Below, in pieces: positions 57,119-64,000 of a DNA stretch of 64,000 bases (the first letter of the stretch is position 1; every line of letters starts with the position of its first letter). Below the pieces are notes generated by a model, which saw nothing but the letters and a program-made list of their open reading frames with translations, had not been told where the DNA came from and did no database searches. The position numbers and the translations under genes were made by a program. The DNA comes from Fuerstiella sp. (GTDB lineage: Bacteria > Planctomycetota > Planctomycetia > Planctomycetales > Planctomycetaceae), in assembly GCA_014238335.1 (NCBI GenBank), contig JABABI010000029.1, forward strand, positions 1 to 64,000, given 5' to 3'.

Positions 57119-60100
57119 TCAGTCTGTCGCCTGTTTCAGCGGAACCTCTCCGTGCCACCGCGCCGACTGTGGCATGTGAAACATAGCGAAGGATGTCTGA
57201 ATCGGATAATTGCAGACACAACCGACCGAAAAACACGGAGCATTGAGCAAGCCGTCGGCAGCAACAAGACTGTTGCTGCACCCTGAGCGCAGGTTTCGAA
57301 TGGCATACTCCTGCCTCGATTCGACGTCGACGTATGTGGCGCAGTTCGATCGTAAAAATAGCAGATTCTTTCCGCCAACAGCGTAATTGCAGCCGCCTCG
57401 ACGAAACAAGGCTGCCCCACTAACGAGGTCTCCGGAGGCCACGCCATAGGTGTGTCCCGTCTGATTAATAAATGTTTCGGGACCAAGGATCAGCGGCTGC
57501 TGGCCACGCACAGGGTTTTCCCAGACTTCCTGCCCCGTTGTGCCGTTCAGGGCAAACGTGCGACTGGCTTTGCCGGCCAGCAGCAGATCATGTTCTGTGG
57601 AATAGGACAGCCAGTCGTCCTGAGTTCTCAGACTCATGAAGTGGAGCGTCGTTAACGTTGCCGGCGGATCGTTGCGAACAGTTTTCCATAATTCCTGACC
57701 GCTTCGCGCATCCAGCGCCAGAACCGTTGACGGGAGTGATTCCACGCTGTCCCCTCGACGACGCATCAAACCGATTTCTGCCGGTGCATGCGAATCAATA
57801 CAAAACACGTGTCCCTGGGACAGCGCAATGGCAGCCGTATTATACCGCTGCGTTGCCTGACGACTCCACAACTGCTGGCCTGACACTCGATCCAGAGCCA
57901 CCAGTAATTCGCTGTTCCAGCGGCCTTTTTCGATGGAGTTCTGTGTGTTGAATCGAACCGCGATCAGGACAGTTTTGTCTCCCACACGAATATCCGATGC
58001 ACTCACTGGCACATCAGCTGGTCGATTGACGTCGACGTCAAACGTGTGCACGGCTTCGCCACTGGATGGATCCAGCACAAGACAGGTCCGCTCGTCAGCC
58101 ACGTAGACAGCATTCGGCATGGATGCATATCGAGCCGAAGATCCCAACTTCCGAGACCACAGCAGACGCCCGGTATAGGCGTCGACCGCCTTCAGTGAGT
58201 TGGTAGCGACCTGCAAAGCGAACATTCGGCCGCCGGCGACCTGCGGTTTGAGACCATGACCATAATCCTTCCGCTTGTAGAATCCGTGGTCGCGACCGTC
58301 ACCATACCACAGAACAGCCAGAGGTGCCTGCACCAGTTCGTCACGAGAATAGAATGTCCTTGCGGCGTCGCCAGACTCGTGAGACCACACGGCACTGCCA
58401 GGCAACGACCCCGTCCGACGAAGCACCAGTAATTCACCAGTCCCTTGAGTCTTCACGCCCGGAAAATCGCCTGATGAAACGACTTTCAGAATGGCGTCAC
58501 TGTTCGGTTCGTCGACAGGCAGACATAACGTTCCTCCGTACGGCCGCAGACTTTCATACAGCATCCGCAACCGCGAGCCGGCGGCAAGTCGGAGTTTCTC
58601 CACGTCTTCCGTCACGATCAGATTCGCGATGTACGGAGGCAGCCGAACATCATCCGTGCTGTCAACGATGGCCTGAAAGCGAGACCGGAATCGCTCGTCA
58701 GTACCAAATTTTCGGCGTAAACGGTCAATGATTTTCGCGTCGGTATCAAGCGCAATAATGTTGAACTGACTCTGCCTCAGCAGTTGTTCCACAAGACGTC
58801 CGTTCTTCAGTCCGGTGACGATCGCGTAACCGTCACTGCTGCGAGCCGCTTCGAGAATTGAGCCCGTAACTTCGGCCCAATTGTCCTGGGGTTTGGTCTC
58901 AGCGGCGATCTCGACGCCGTGCTGCTTTTCTTCGCCACTTCTGCCACCGAAGCAGTGAATTGCCCCATCCTTAGCGACCACGATCAGCCGGCCTTTGGCT
59001 GCCAGCAGGCTGGCCGGTTCGGCGGGCAGCTGCTTCGCCCACACAACCGTACCGGGTTTCGTTTCGTCAACCTCCAGGGCAACGCAAAACAGATTCGTAC
59101 CGCTGTGAGCGATAAGTTGCTGTCCGGCCTTCAGCAGCGAGGTTGTCTGCGTTTTTTTTCCGGCGAACGGCGTTGTCAGCGTCCACAATTCGGGCACATC
59201 CCAGCGTGCGGGTTTAATGTCTTTACCGTTGAACTGCTTTTCCTGAAGCGAGGTTGACGCATTCTTCATGTCGTATGCGTAGACGGTACCGTCATTGACA
59301 CCGTATGCGATCTTGCCGTCAACAACGGACCGATAGTCACAGCCGGGTACGAACTTGTACGGAAACAACGGACCTTCAAACAGGTCCGCCTGGGGGCCGC
59401 TCCAGCCTGCGGGCGCGTCTTTGCCGGCTGCTGCCCAGCGACTGGCAATTTCACGCCCATCCTTCAGGCTGATGACGCCGGTTCGGCCCACGAACGCGGT
59501 GTCGCCACTAAGCACTACCCGACTGTCGCCGTTGCGATAGCCCTGAACAAAATAGTGCAGCCGGCCCGTTTTGCGGTCCAGCCGCGCCGGCATGGACCGA
59601 CCGTTGGGCACGATCAGCAAATCGCCGCGAACCAGCATGTGCCCCTGCGGCGATATTCCCGATTCCTGCAGATAGTTGTGATCAACCCGGACGTTCGCGA
59701 TCGCATGACTGTTGTCATTCGTCCAGATCAGACGCCCGGTCTGAGCATCCACAGCGTGTACGAACACGCCAAGCGTCGGCCAGATCCCGGCTCCGAAGTA
59801 AACGACATCATCAGCCAACACCGGGCCACCTCGGACCGGCCAGAACGATACGACTCTTGCATTTCCCAGATGACAATACGTTTCACGATCCCTGGGCGCT
59901 CCGGAAACCCGCCACTGTAATTCCCCGGTCTCAGCGTCGACGCAATACAGCCAGCCGTCGTCTGAGCCGAAACAAACACGTCCGGCAAACGCAACCGGTG
60001 CCAGTCTGATCGGGCCGTTGGAATAGAATCGCCAGAGCTCCTCGCCCGACGCGAGGTCATAAGCTGTCAGGCTGCCATCCACCATTGAACCGATGAACAT

Positions 60101-60376
60101 TCTTGAACCAAGCACAACCGGTTCGTAGGACGCATCAAAATGCAAACGCGATTCGTTGGGCCACGCAGGCATTGGTGGCGGAAGCTGGCGAGACCATTGC
60201 AGATGAAGCTCTGCCGGCAGCTCGGCGGTGGACGCACCGCTGCGCTGGGCGTCGTTACGCCACATGGGCCAGTCTGCGGAATTTGCTGTACCCAAGGATA
60301 ACGACCAGACAACAATACCGGACAGCAGGACGATCAGACGTGGATACAACATGCGGCGAGTCTCCGAATTGGTCAT
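57119..60376 (-). CDS. PQQ-type beta-propeller protein with methyltransferase-like insert
   Basis: A 1085-residue exported protein (signal peptide about 9-35, LYPRLIVLLSGIVVWSLSLG). Both halves contain PQQ-like propeller blades, with repeats such as LTAYDLASGEELWRF, YCVDAETGELQWRV, LKAVDAYTGRLLWSRKLG and LALDARSGQELWKT. Between them, at roughly residues 510-655, lies a Rossmann-like stretch (GLKNGRLVEQLLRQSQFNII followed by ALDTDAKIIDRLRRKF and later FQAIVDSTDDVRLPP) that resembles a class I methyltransferase core. Such mixed architecture is known to me only from planctomycetes and related bacteria. The start is ATG 60374-60376; the frame is open to 60550 but the preceding part has no signal. 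Function unknown. Confidence 0.85.
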   Translation of the reverse strand: MTNSETRRMLYPRLIVLLSGIVVWSLSLGTANSADWPMWRNDAQRSGASTAELPAELHLQWSRQLPPPMPAWPNESRLHFDASYEPVVLGSRMFIGSMVDGSLTAYDLASGEELWRFYSNGPIRLAPVAFAGRVCFGSDDGWLYCVDAETGELQWRVSGAPRDRETYCHLGNARVVSFWPVRGGPVLADDVVYFGAGIWPTLGVFVHAVDAQTGRLIWTNDNSHAIANVRVDHNYLQESGISPQGHMLVRGDLLIVPNGRSMPARLDRKTGRLHYFVQGYRNGDSRVVLSGDTAFVGRTGVISLKDGREIASRWAAAGKDAPAGWSGPQADLFEGPLFPYKFVPGCDYRSVVDGKIAYGVNDGTVYAYDMKNASTSLQEKQFNGKDIKPARWDVPELWTLTTPFAGKKTQTTSLLKAGQQLIAHSGTNLFCVALEVDETKPGTVVWAKQLPAEPASLLAAKGRLIVVAKDGAIHCFGGRSGEEKQHGVEIAAETKPQDNWAEVTGSILEAARSSDGYAIVTGLKNGRLVEQLLRQSQFNIIALDTDAKIIDRLRRKFGTDERFRSRFQAIVDSTDDVRLPPYIANLIVTEDVEKLRLAAGSRLRMLYESLRPYGGTLCLPVDEPNSDAILKVVSSGDFPGVKTQGTGELLVLRRTGSLPGSAVWSHESGDAARTFYSRDELVQAPLAVLWYGDGRDHGFYKRKDYGHGLKPQVAGGRMFALQVATNSLKAVDAYTGRLLWSRKLGSSARYASMPNAVYVADERTCLVLDPSSGEAVHTFDVDVNRPADVPVSASDIRVGDKTVLIAVRFNTQNSIEKGRWNSELLVALDRVSGQQLWSRQATQRYNTAAIALSQGHVFCIDSHAPAEIGLMRRRGDSVESLPSTVLALDARSGQELWKTVRNDPPATLTTLHFMSLRTQDDWLSYSTEHDLLLAGKASRTFALNGTTGQEVWENPVRGQQPLILGPETFINQTGHTYGVASGDLVSGAALFRRGGCNYAVGGKNLLFLRSNCATYVDVESRQEYAIRNLRSGCSNSLVAADGLLNAPCFSVGCVCNYPIQTSFAMFHMPQSARWHGEVPLKQATD

Positions 60377-60621
60377 TGTGCCAACGACAGTCCCATCACT
60401 TCGATTCGGGTCCGTTACGATTCCACAACGACTGAATTGGTCCTGAGAAAACACGTGTCCAAATTTGTGCCTTGAGTCTGCTGAGTGATTTTTGCACAAT
60501 CGCCAACGATTTACCTCCTCCTTTCCTCGTTCCTCGCGTCGCCGCCACAAAATGTCATGAATCGTTCTGCGGCTCGCGAATTTCCCGACGTTTCCTGCCG
60601 TGAACTTTCTAAAGTTCGTCC

Positions 60622-61257
60622 ATGAATATTCCCATTTCGTCGTTTTCCAACTTCCAACCCCAGGTGCCGCCGGGCGATTCCGTCTCGCGGATGGTCTGCA
60701 ACCAGTGTAACTGGATTCACTACGACAATCCTCGAGTCATCGTGACGGGACTCTGTACATGGCAGAATCAGGTTCTGCTGTGCCGCCGGGCCATCGCCCC
60801 GCGATATGGATTCTGGACGCTGCCCGGAGGTTTCATGGAAACTGGCGAAACGATCGAAGAAGGTGCCCGCCGGGAAGTGCGCGAAGAAGCAAGGGCCGAG
60901 GTGGACGTTGAGACGCTGCTGGCAACGTACACTGTCTTCAGAATCGGTCAGGTTCACATGATCTTTCATGCGGCAATGGGGTCTTCTGAATTTGAAGCGG
61001 GGCCCGAAAGTCTTGACGTTCAGCTGTTCCCATTGACTGAAGAATCCATTCCGTGGGATGATCTTGCGTTCCCGGTAAATGACTGGGCATTGCGAGATTT
61101 CCTGAGCCTTTCCGGAGAGCCTCCCGCTCAACCGTTTACGACTCGCCCGGAACATCGGGGCCAACGGATGGCGCAGGAACCATTCCACCCCGATTTTCCA
61201 CCGCCCGATACTGACAGAAATCCGTGCGGCGACCAGACCACAGGTGAACAAGGATGA
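60622..61257 (+). CDS. Nudix hydrolase with short zinc-ribbon-like leader
   Basis: A 211-residue cytoplasmic protein. One CxxC pair in RMVCNQCNWIHYDNP precedes the Nudix fold, as in the NudC-like/ADP-ribose-pyrophosphatase group, but only half of a zinc ribbon is present. The Nudix box is complete: GGFMETGETIEEGARREVRE EARAEV in two adjoining segments, with the catalytic EE pairs. The substrate is a nucleoside diphosphate derivative of unknown identity. The stop overlaps the start of the next Nudix gene (ATGA). Confidence 0.88.
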   Translation: MNIPISSFSNFQPQVPPGDSVSRMVCNQCNWIHYDNPRVIVTGLCTWQNQVLLCRRAIAPRYGFWTLPGGFMETGETIEEGARREVREEARAEVDVETLLATYTVFRIGQVHMIFHAAMGSSEFEAGPESLDVQLFPLTEESIPWDDLAFPVNDWALRDFLSLSGEPPAQPFTTRPEHRGQRMAQEPFHPDFPPPDTDRNPCGDQTTGEQG

Positions 61258-61724
61258 AAGAACCACGATCGTGCGGTTTCCTGATCGTCAAAGGAGATCC
61301 CATTCAATCCTTTCTGCTGATGAAACATGCAAATCGGTGGGACCTCCCCAAGGGCCACGTTGATCCCGGCGAAACAGACCTCGAATGCGCGCTGCGTGAA
61401 CTGGAAGAGGAAACCGGCATCCGCAGCGACCAGATCGTGGTGGCTGAAAACTTCCTGCACGAAACGCGGTATATGGTGAGCGGCAAACGCTACGGGCTTG
61501 GCAAAAACCCGGTTGAAAAAATCCTGCGAATTTACCTGGGACGACTGGCCGAAGACGTGGAACTGACACTCACTGAACACATGGGGTTTGAATGGTTTGA
61601 ATGGAACCCACCTCACCGCATTCAGGCCAAAGCGGTCGACCCTCTGCTGGAACACGTGGCTGCAGCAGTTAATCTGCCGACAGCGGAACACGAAACACTT
61701 CCAGCTGACGGATCACAGTCATAA
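61254..61724 (+). CDS. Nudix hydrolase, Ap4A-hydrolase-like
   Basis: A 156-residue cytoplasmic enzyme starting CGFLIVKGDPIQSFLLMKHA, with WDLPKGHVDPGETDLECALR leading into ELEEETGI, the full Nudix box. The WDLPKGH context is typical of bis(5'-nucleosyl)-tetraphosphatases, which break down Ap4A-type alarmones. It is coupled to the upstream Nudix gene by a 4-base overlap. Its 3' end overlaps the convergent pseudouridine synthase gene by 56 bases. Confidence 0.88.
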   Translation: MKEPRSCGFLIVKGDPIQSFLLMKHANRWDLPKGHVDPGETDLECALRELEEETGIRSDQIVVAENFLHETRYMVSGKRYGLGKNPVEKILRIYLGRLAEDVELTLTEHMGFEWFEWNPPHRIQAKAVDPLLEHVAAAVNLPTAEHETLPADGSQS

Positions 61725-62430
61725 ACGAACTGTCGGCCGGACAGCGGATGTCGCATGCGGATCCGGTAATCGGATGTTCAAACTCAAGTCGGACGGCTGC
61801 AAGCATCAGGCGTTCTGCGCCAAAGTGTTCCCGATACACGCGATTGTGACGACCATCGCCATGGGATGTGTCTCCAATAACCGGGTGAGAAACGTAGTTG
61901 AAATGTCGGCGGATCTGATGATATCTCCCCGTCTCCGGATGTGCCTCAACCAGTGAAGAGCGAGTCGTCGCGTGCTGGCCCAATGCAATCGGGACCTCGA
62001 ACTGCTGTAAAGTTCGATAACCGGTCAAAGCGTGCTGAGGTTCTGCCCATGGGTGACCTGCAAGTTTCTCTCGTCCGCGGGCGGATATCAACGGAGTATC
62101 AATCTGCCCTGCCGCGGTGGAGTATCCACGAACAAGTGCAAGGTAGGTTTTCCTGATGCGACGTTCCGAAAACATCAGGCCGCAAGCCGCCGCTGCGGTC
62201 TGTGATCTGGCCAGCAGCAGAACTCCGGACGTCGCACGATCAAGTCGATGAACTGAATAAACGTTCTGCGCCAATTGGCTCCGCAGTGTCTGAACAACCA
62301 CAGATTCGGCACTTCGGTCAGCGTCACTGCGATGAACAAACATGCCCGACGGCTTGGCGACGGCTACAAGATGTTCGTCCTGATACAGAATGTGCACCTG
62401 CTTCACCCTGCAGACAAGACTGTGACACAT
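61669..62430 (-). CDS. truC: RluA-family pseudouridine synthase, TruC-like
   Basis: A 253-residue RNA-modifying enzyme. The catalytic aspartate is in SVHRLDRATSGV, preceded by ILYQDEHLVAVAKPSGMFVH and followed by RKTYLALVRGYS and the later GRYHQIRRHFNYVSHPVIGD. The absence of an S4 domain and the IDTPLISARG stretch fit TruC, which isomerises U65 of some tRNAs; another RluA-type target is possible. The start is placed at ATG 62428-62430, with a few upstream codons also open. It lies downstream of aroA on the same strand. Confidence 0.85.
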   Translation of the reverse strand: MCHSLVCRVKQVHILYQDEHLVAVAKPSGMFVHRSDADRSAESVVVQTLRSQLAQNVYSVHRLDRATSGVLLLARSQTAAAACGLMFSERRIRKTYLALVRGYSTAAGQIDTPLISARGREKLAGHPWAEPQHALTGYRTLQQFEVPIALGQHATTRSSLVEAHPETGRYHQIRRHFNYVSHPVIGDTSHGDGRHNRVYREHFGAERLMLAAVRLEFEHPITGSACDIRCPADSSFMTVIRQLEVFRVPLSAD

Positions 62431-62527
62431 GTTGGCGGCGATCAATCCCACTGGCGGACCGAATTTACCTGCCGTATTTACTCGCAGCTTTGAACCGAAC
62501 TAAGAGAACGGTCGCGTCGTTCCGACC

Positions 62528-62540
62528 TGCCCTTAGGGCA
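62528..62540 (-). terminator. Short hairpin downstream of aroA
   Basis: TGCCC (62528-62532) and GGGCA (62536-62540) form a 5-bp stem with a TTA loop, 8 bases past the aroA stop on the minus strand. No T-run follows. Weak candidate. Confidence 0.2.
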
Positions 62541-62548
62541 TTCCGCGT

Positions 62549-63844
62549 TCACCGGCCACCACTGCACAGCGATTCAAGATCTTCGAAGTAATTCGGATAC
62601 GTTTTTGACGTACATCCCGGGTCCAGAATCCGAATTCCACCGGCCCTCAGACCGAGCAGCGAAAAACTCATCGCCATGCGATGATCATCATACGTTTGAA
62701 TCTCTGTCGGCTTCGGTTTCCCGGGATATATTCGAAGACCATCATCGAATTCCTCCGCCTGAATTCCGGCACGACGCAACTCGGTGACGACCGCTGTAAT
62801 TCGGTCCGTTTCCTTGTGACGCATATGTCCGACACTTCGAATTGTCGTTGGTGAGTCAGCAAAGACAGCTACCGTTGACAATGTCTGAGCGGTGTCGCTG
62901 ATGGCATTCATGTCAATGTCGACGCCGTGCAACGGCCTGCCGGTGACAGTGATGCTGGCGTCATTCCATTTCACGTCGCAACCCATCCGCTCCAGCGCTG
63001 CAGCAAAATGCACATCACCCTGTAAAGCATTCTTCGTTAACCCGTGAACCGTCACCGTACCTCCGGTCAACGCGGCAGCACCAAAAAAATAGCTGGCCGC
63101 CGACGCGTCCGGTTCGATTTCGTAGACCTGCGGCTGGTACGTCTGAGGTTCGATTCGGAATGCCGAAAGGTCGTCCGGGTACTCCACATCAACGCCAAAG
63201 GCCTTCATCATTTTCAGCGTCATCGTTACGTACGGTTTTGACACTAACTCGCCGTCTACCTCCAGACGCACAGCGGTCTTTGCCGCTGGAGCCGTCATCA
63301 GCAGACTGCTGATAAACTGGCTTGAGATGTTGCCCGCGATTTTGGCGGTCCCCCCCTGCAGTCGGCGTAAACTGCTGTTCACCGTAACCGGCGGACACCC
63401 ACCAGTCTGGTCTTCGCAGTGAACATCCGCCCCCAGAGAATTGAGTGCCTCAATCAGATCCGCAATGGGACGTTCTCTCATGCGTTCGACACCATCGAGT
63501 CGGTACTGCCCGTCACCTACTGTGCAAAACGACGCCAAAAATCGAATACTGGTCCCGCTGTTTTGCAGCCAGAGATCTGCCTCAGGTTGCGAAAACCCGC
63601 CTGAGCAGCCGACCACGGAACACCTGTCTTTACTCGCATCAGACTTCACCCTGAGCCCCAGTCTCGACAGACTGTTCAGCATCACTTGAGTATCCTGACT
63701 GTGCAAAACGCCGGTCAGTTCAGACCGGCCATCCGCCAGTGCCGCCAGAATCAACGCCCGATTTGTGATGCTCTTGGACCCCGGTGGACGGATGTCTCCT
63801 GAAACAGGTGCGTTGATACAGATGATTTCTTTGGCGTCTGACAT
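62549..63844 (-). CDS. aroA: 3-phosphoshikimate 1-carboxyvinyltransferase (EPSP synthase)
   Basis: A 431-residue enzyme that joins shikimate 3-phosphate and phosphoenolpyruvate, the sixth step of the shikimate pathway. Near the N-terminus [18 protein letters not shown] carries the conserved Lys; [12 protein letters not shown], the RERPI element ([20 protein letters not shown]), [13 protein letters not shown], and the C-terminal MRHKETDRI and [16 protein letters not shown] are all intact. The second loop reads NSGTSIRF where many enzymes have NAGTAMRP-like sequence. The start is ATG 63842-63844, where homology begins; the frame stays open to 63991. Confidence 0.95.
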   Translation of the reverse strand: MSDAKEIICINAPVSGDIRPPGSKSITNRALILAALADGRSELTGVLHSQDTQVMLNSLSRLGLRVKSDASKDRCSVVGCSGGFSQPEADLWLQNSGTSIRFLASFCTVGDGQYRLDGVERMRERPIADLIEALNSLGADVHCEDQTGGCPPVTVNSSLRRLQGGTAKIAGNISSQFISSLLMTAPAAKTAVRLEVDGELVSKPYVTMTLKMMKAFGVDVEYPDDLSAFRIEPQTYQPQVYEIEPDASAASYFFGAAALTGGTVTVHGLTKNALQGDVHFAAALERMGCDVKWNDASITVTGRPLHGVDIDMNAISDTAQTLSTVAVFADSPTTIRSVGHMRHKETDRITAVVTELRRAGIQAEEFDDGLRIYPGKPKPTEIQTYDDHRMAMSFSLLGLRAGGIRILDPGCTSKTYPNYFEDLESLCSGGR

Positions 63845-64000
63845 GCGGAAATGGTGGGTTCGAGTCTTTCGGTAAGACAATTGTCCGTCCTGGCTGACCG
63901 CAACGGTTCCGCACAAAAGCGGAACATCTACAGGCAAGGTGTACAGGAAACGGTTCCGAGTACGACGCTCTTTTTGCACAGTGCGGGGCACACCGGGTGG

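Noticed and set aside
1..64000. CRISPR arrays, insertion sequences, phage genes, rRNA operons
   Set aside because: Looked for regularly spaced repeats, transposase or integrase motifs and rRNA-like sequence; none found.

Overview
The window looks like a chromosomal segment of a planctomycete (order Planctomycetales or a close relative). The main evidence is a set of protein families that are expanded in that phylum: a cytochrome/DUF1549/DUF1553 protein followed by a DUF1501 protein, a DUF1592-type protein followed by a DUF1552 protein, a second DUF1501 protein, PQQ-type propellers, VWA and lipoprotein families, and an exported ceramidase-like protein. The DNA is moderately GC-rich, genes are often switched in strand, and several intergenic stretches contain decayed genes. 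No rRNA, tRNA, CRISPR array, insertion sequence or prophage was recognised. The genus cannot be told from the sequence alone.

Layout. Positions 1-11 kb: the tail of an upstream gene with a terminator-like hairpin, then purB, kdsA, a lipoprotein, manA with a LarA-like racemase on the minus strand, and a large SWIM/SNF2 helicase. 11-16.3 kb: an orphan FetB-type permease, a broken DUF2235 hydrolase gene, and murB/murC on the minus strand, so the organism makes peptidoglycan precursors. 16.3-22 kb: a membrane-anchored VWA protein, a gene fragment, dprA, a SixA-like phosphatase and a conserved unknown. 22-27.4 kb: the PSD1/DUF1501 pair and a frameshifted remnant. 27.4-32.9 kb: an N-acyl-D-amino-acid deacylase-type amidohydrolase, then the tightly packed set rpe, a catalytically dead histidine-phosphatase homologue and accD, then a Ser/Thr kinase. 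33-39 kb: a DUF1501 protein overlapping an enolase-superfamily enzyme, a LutA-like Fe-S protein, and an uncharacterised two- or three-gene set. 39-45 kb: the DUF1552/DUF1592 pair and the ceramidase-like protein. 45-48 kb: an RND/MMPL transporter. 48.7-57 kb: a four-gene D-amino-acid operon. 57-64 kb: a giant PQQ propeller, two overlapping Nudix hydrolase genes, a TruC-like pseudouridine synthase and aroA.

The most interesting locus is 48734-57066. It has a DUF1611/DgcN-type D-glutamate N-acetyltransferase, a DgcA-type enolase-superfamily racemase/epimerase, a fusion of a serine hydrolase with an N-acyl-D-amino-acid deacylase, and a three-part fusion of two serine hydrolases with a VanX-type D-Ala-D-Ala dipeptidase. 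Read together they suggest one route that dismantles peptidoglycan-derived peptides outside the cytoplasm and converts the released D-glutamate to L-glutamate inside. A second point of interest is the pseudo-phosphatase locked between rpe and accD, in which every active-site residue is replaced while frame, fold markers and overlaps with both neighbours are kept.

Start sites were moved inward from the longest possible frame wherever homology, a signal peptide or a ribosome-binding site favoured it; these choices are stated per gene. All family assignments come from reading motifs by eye.
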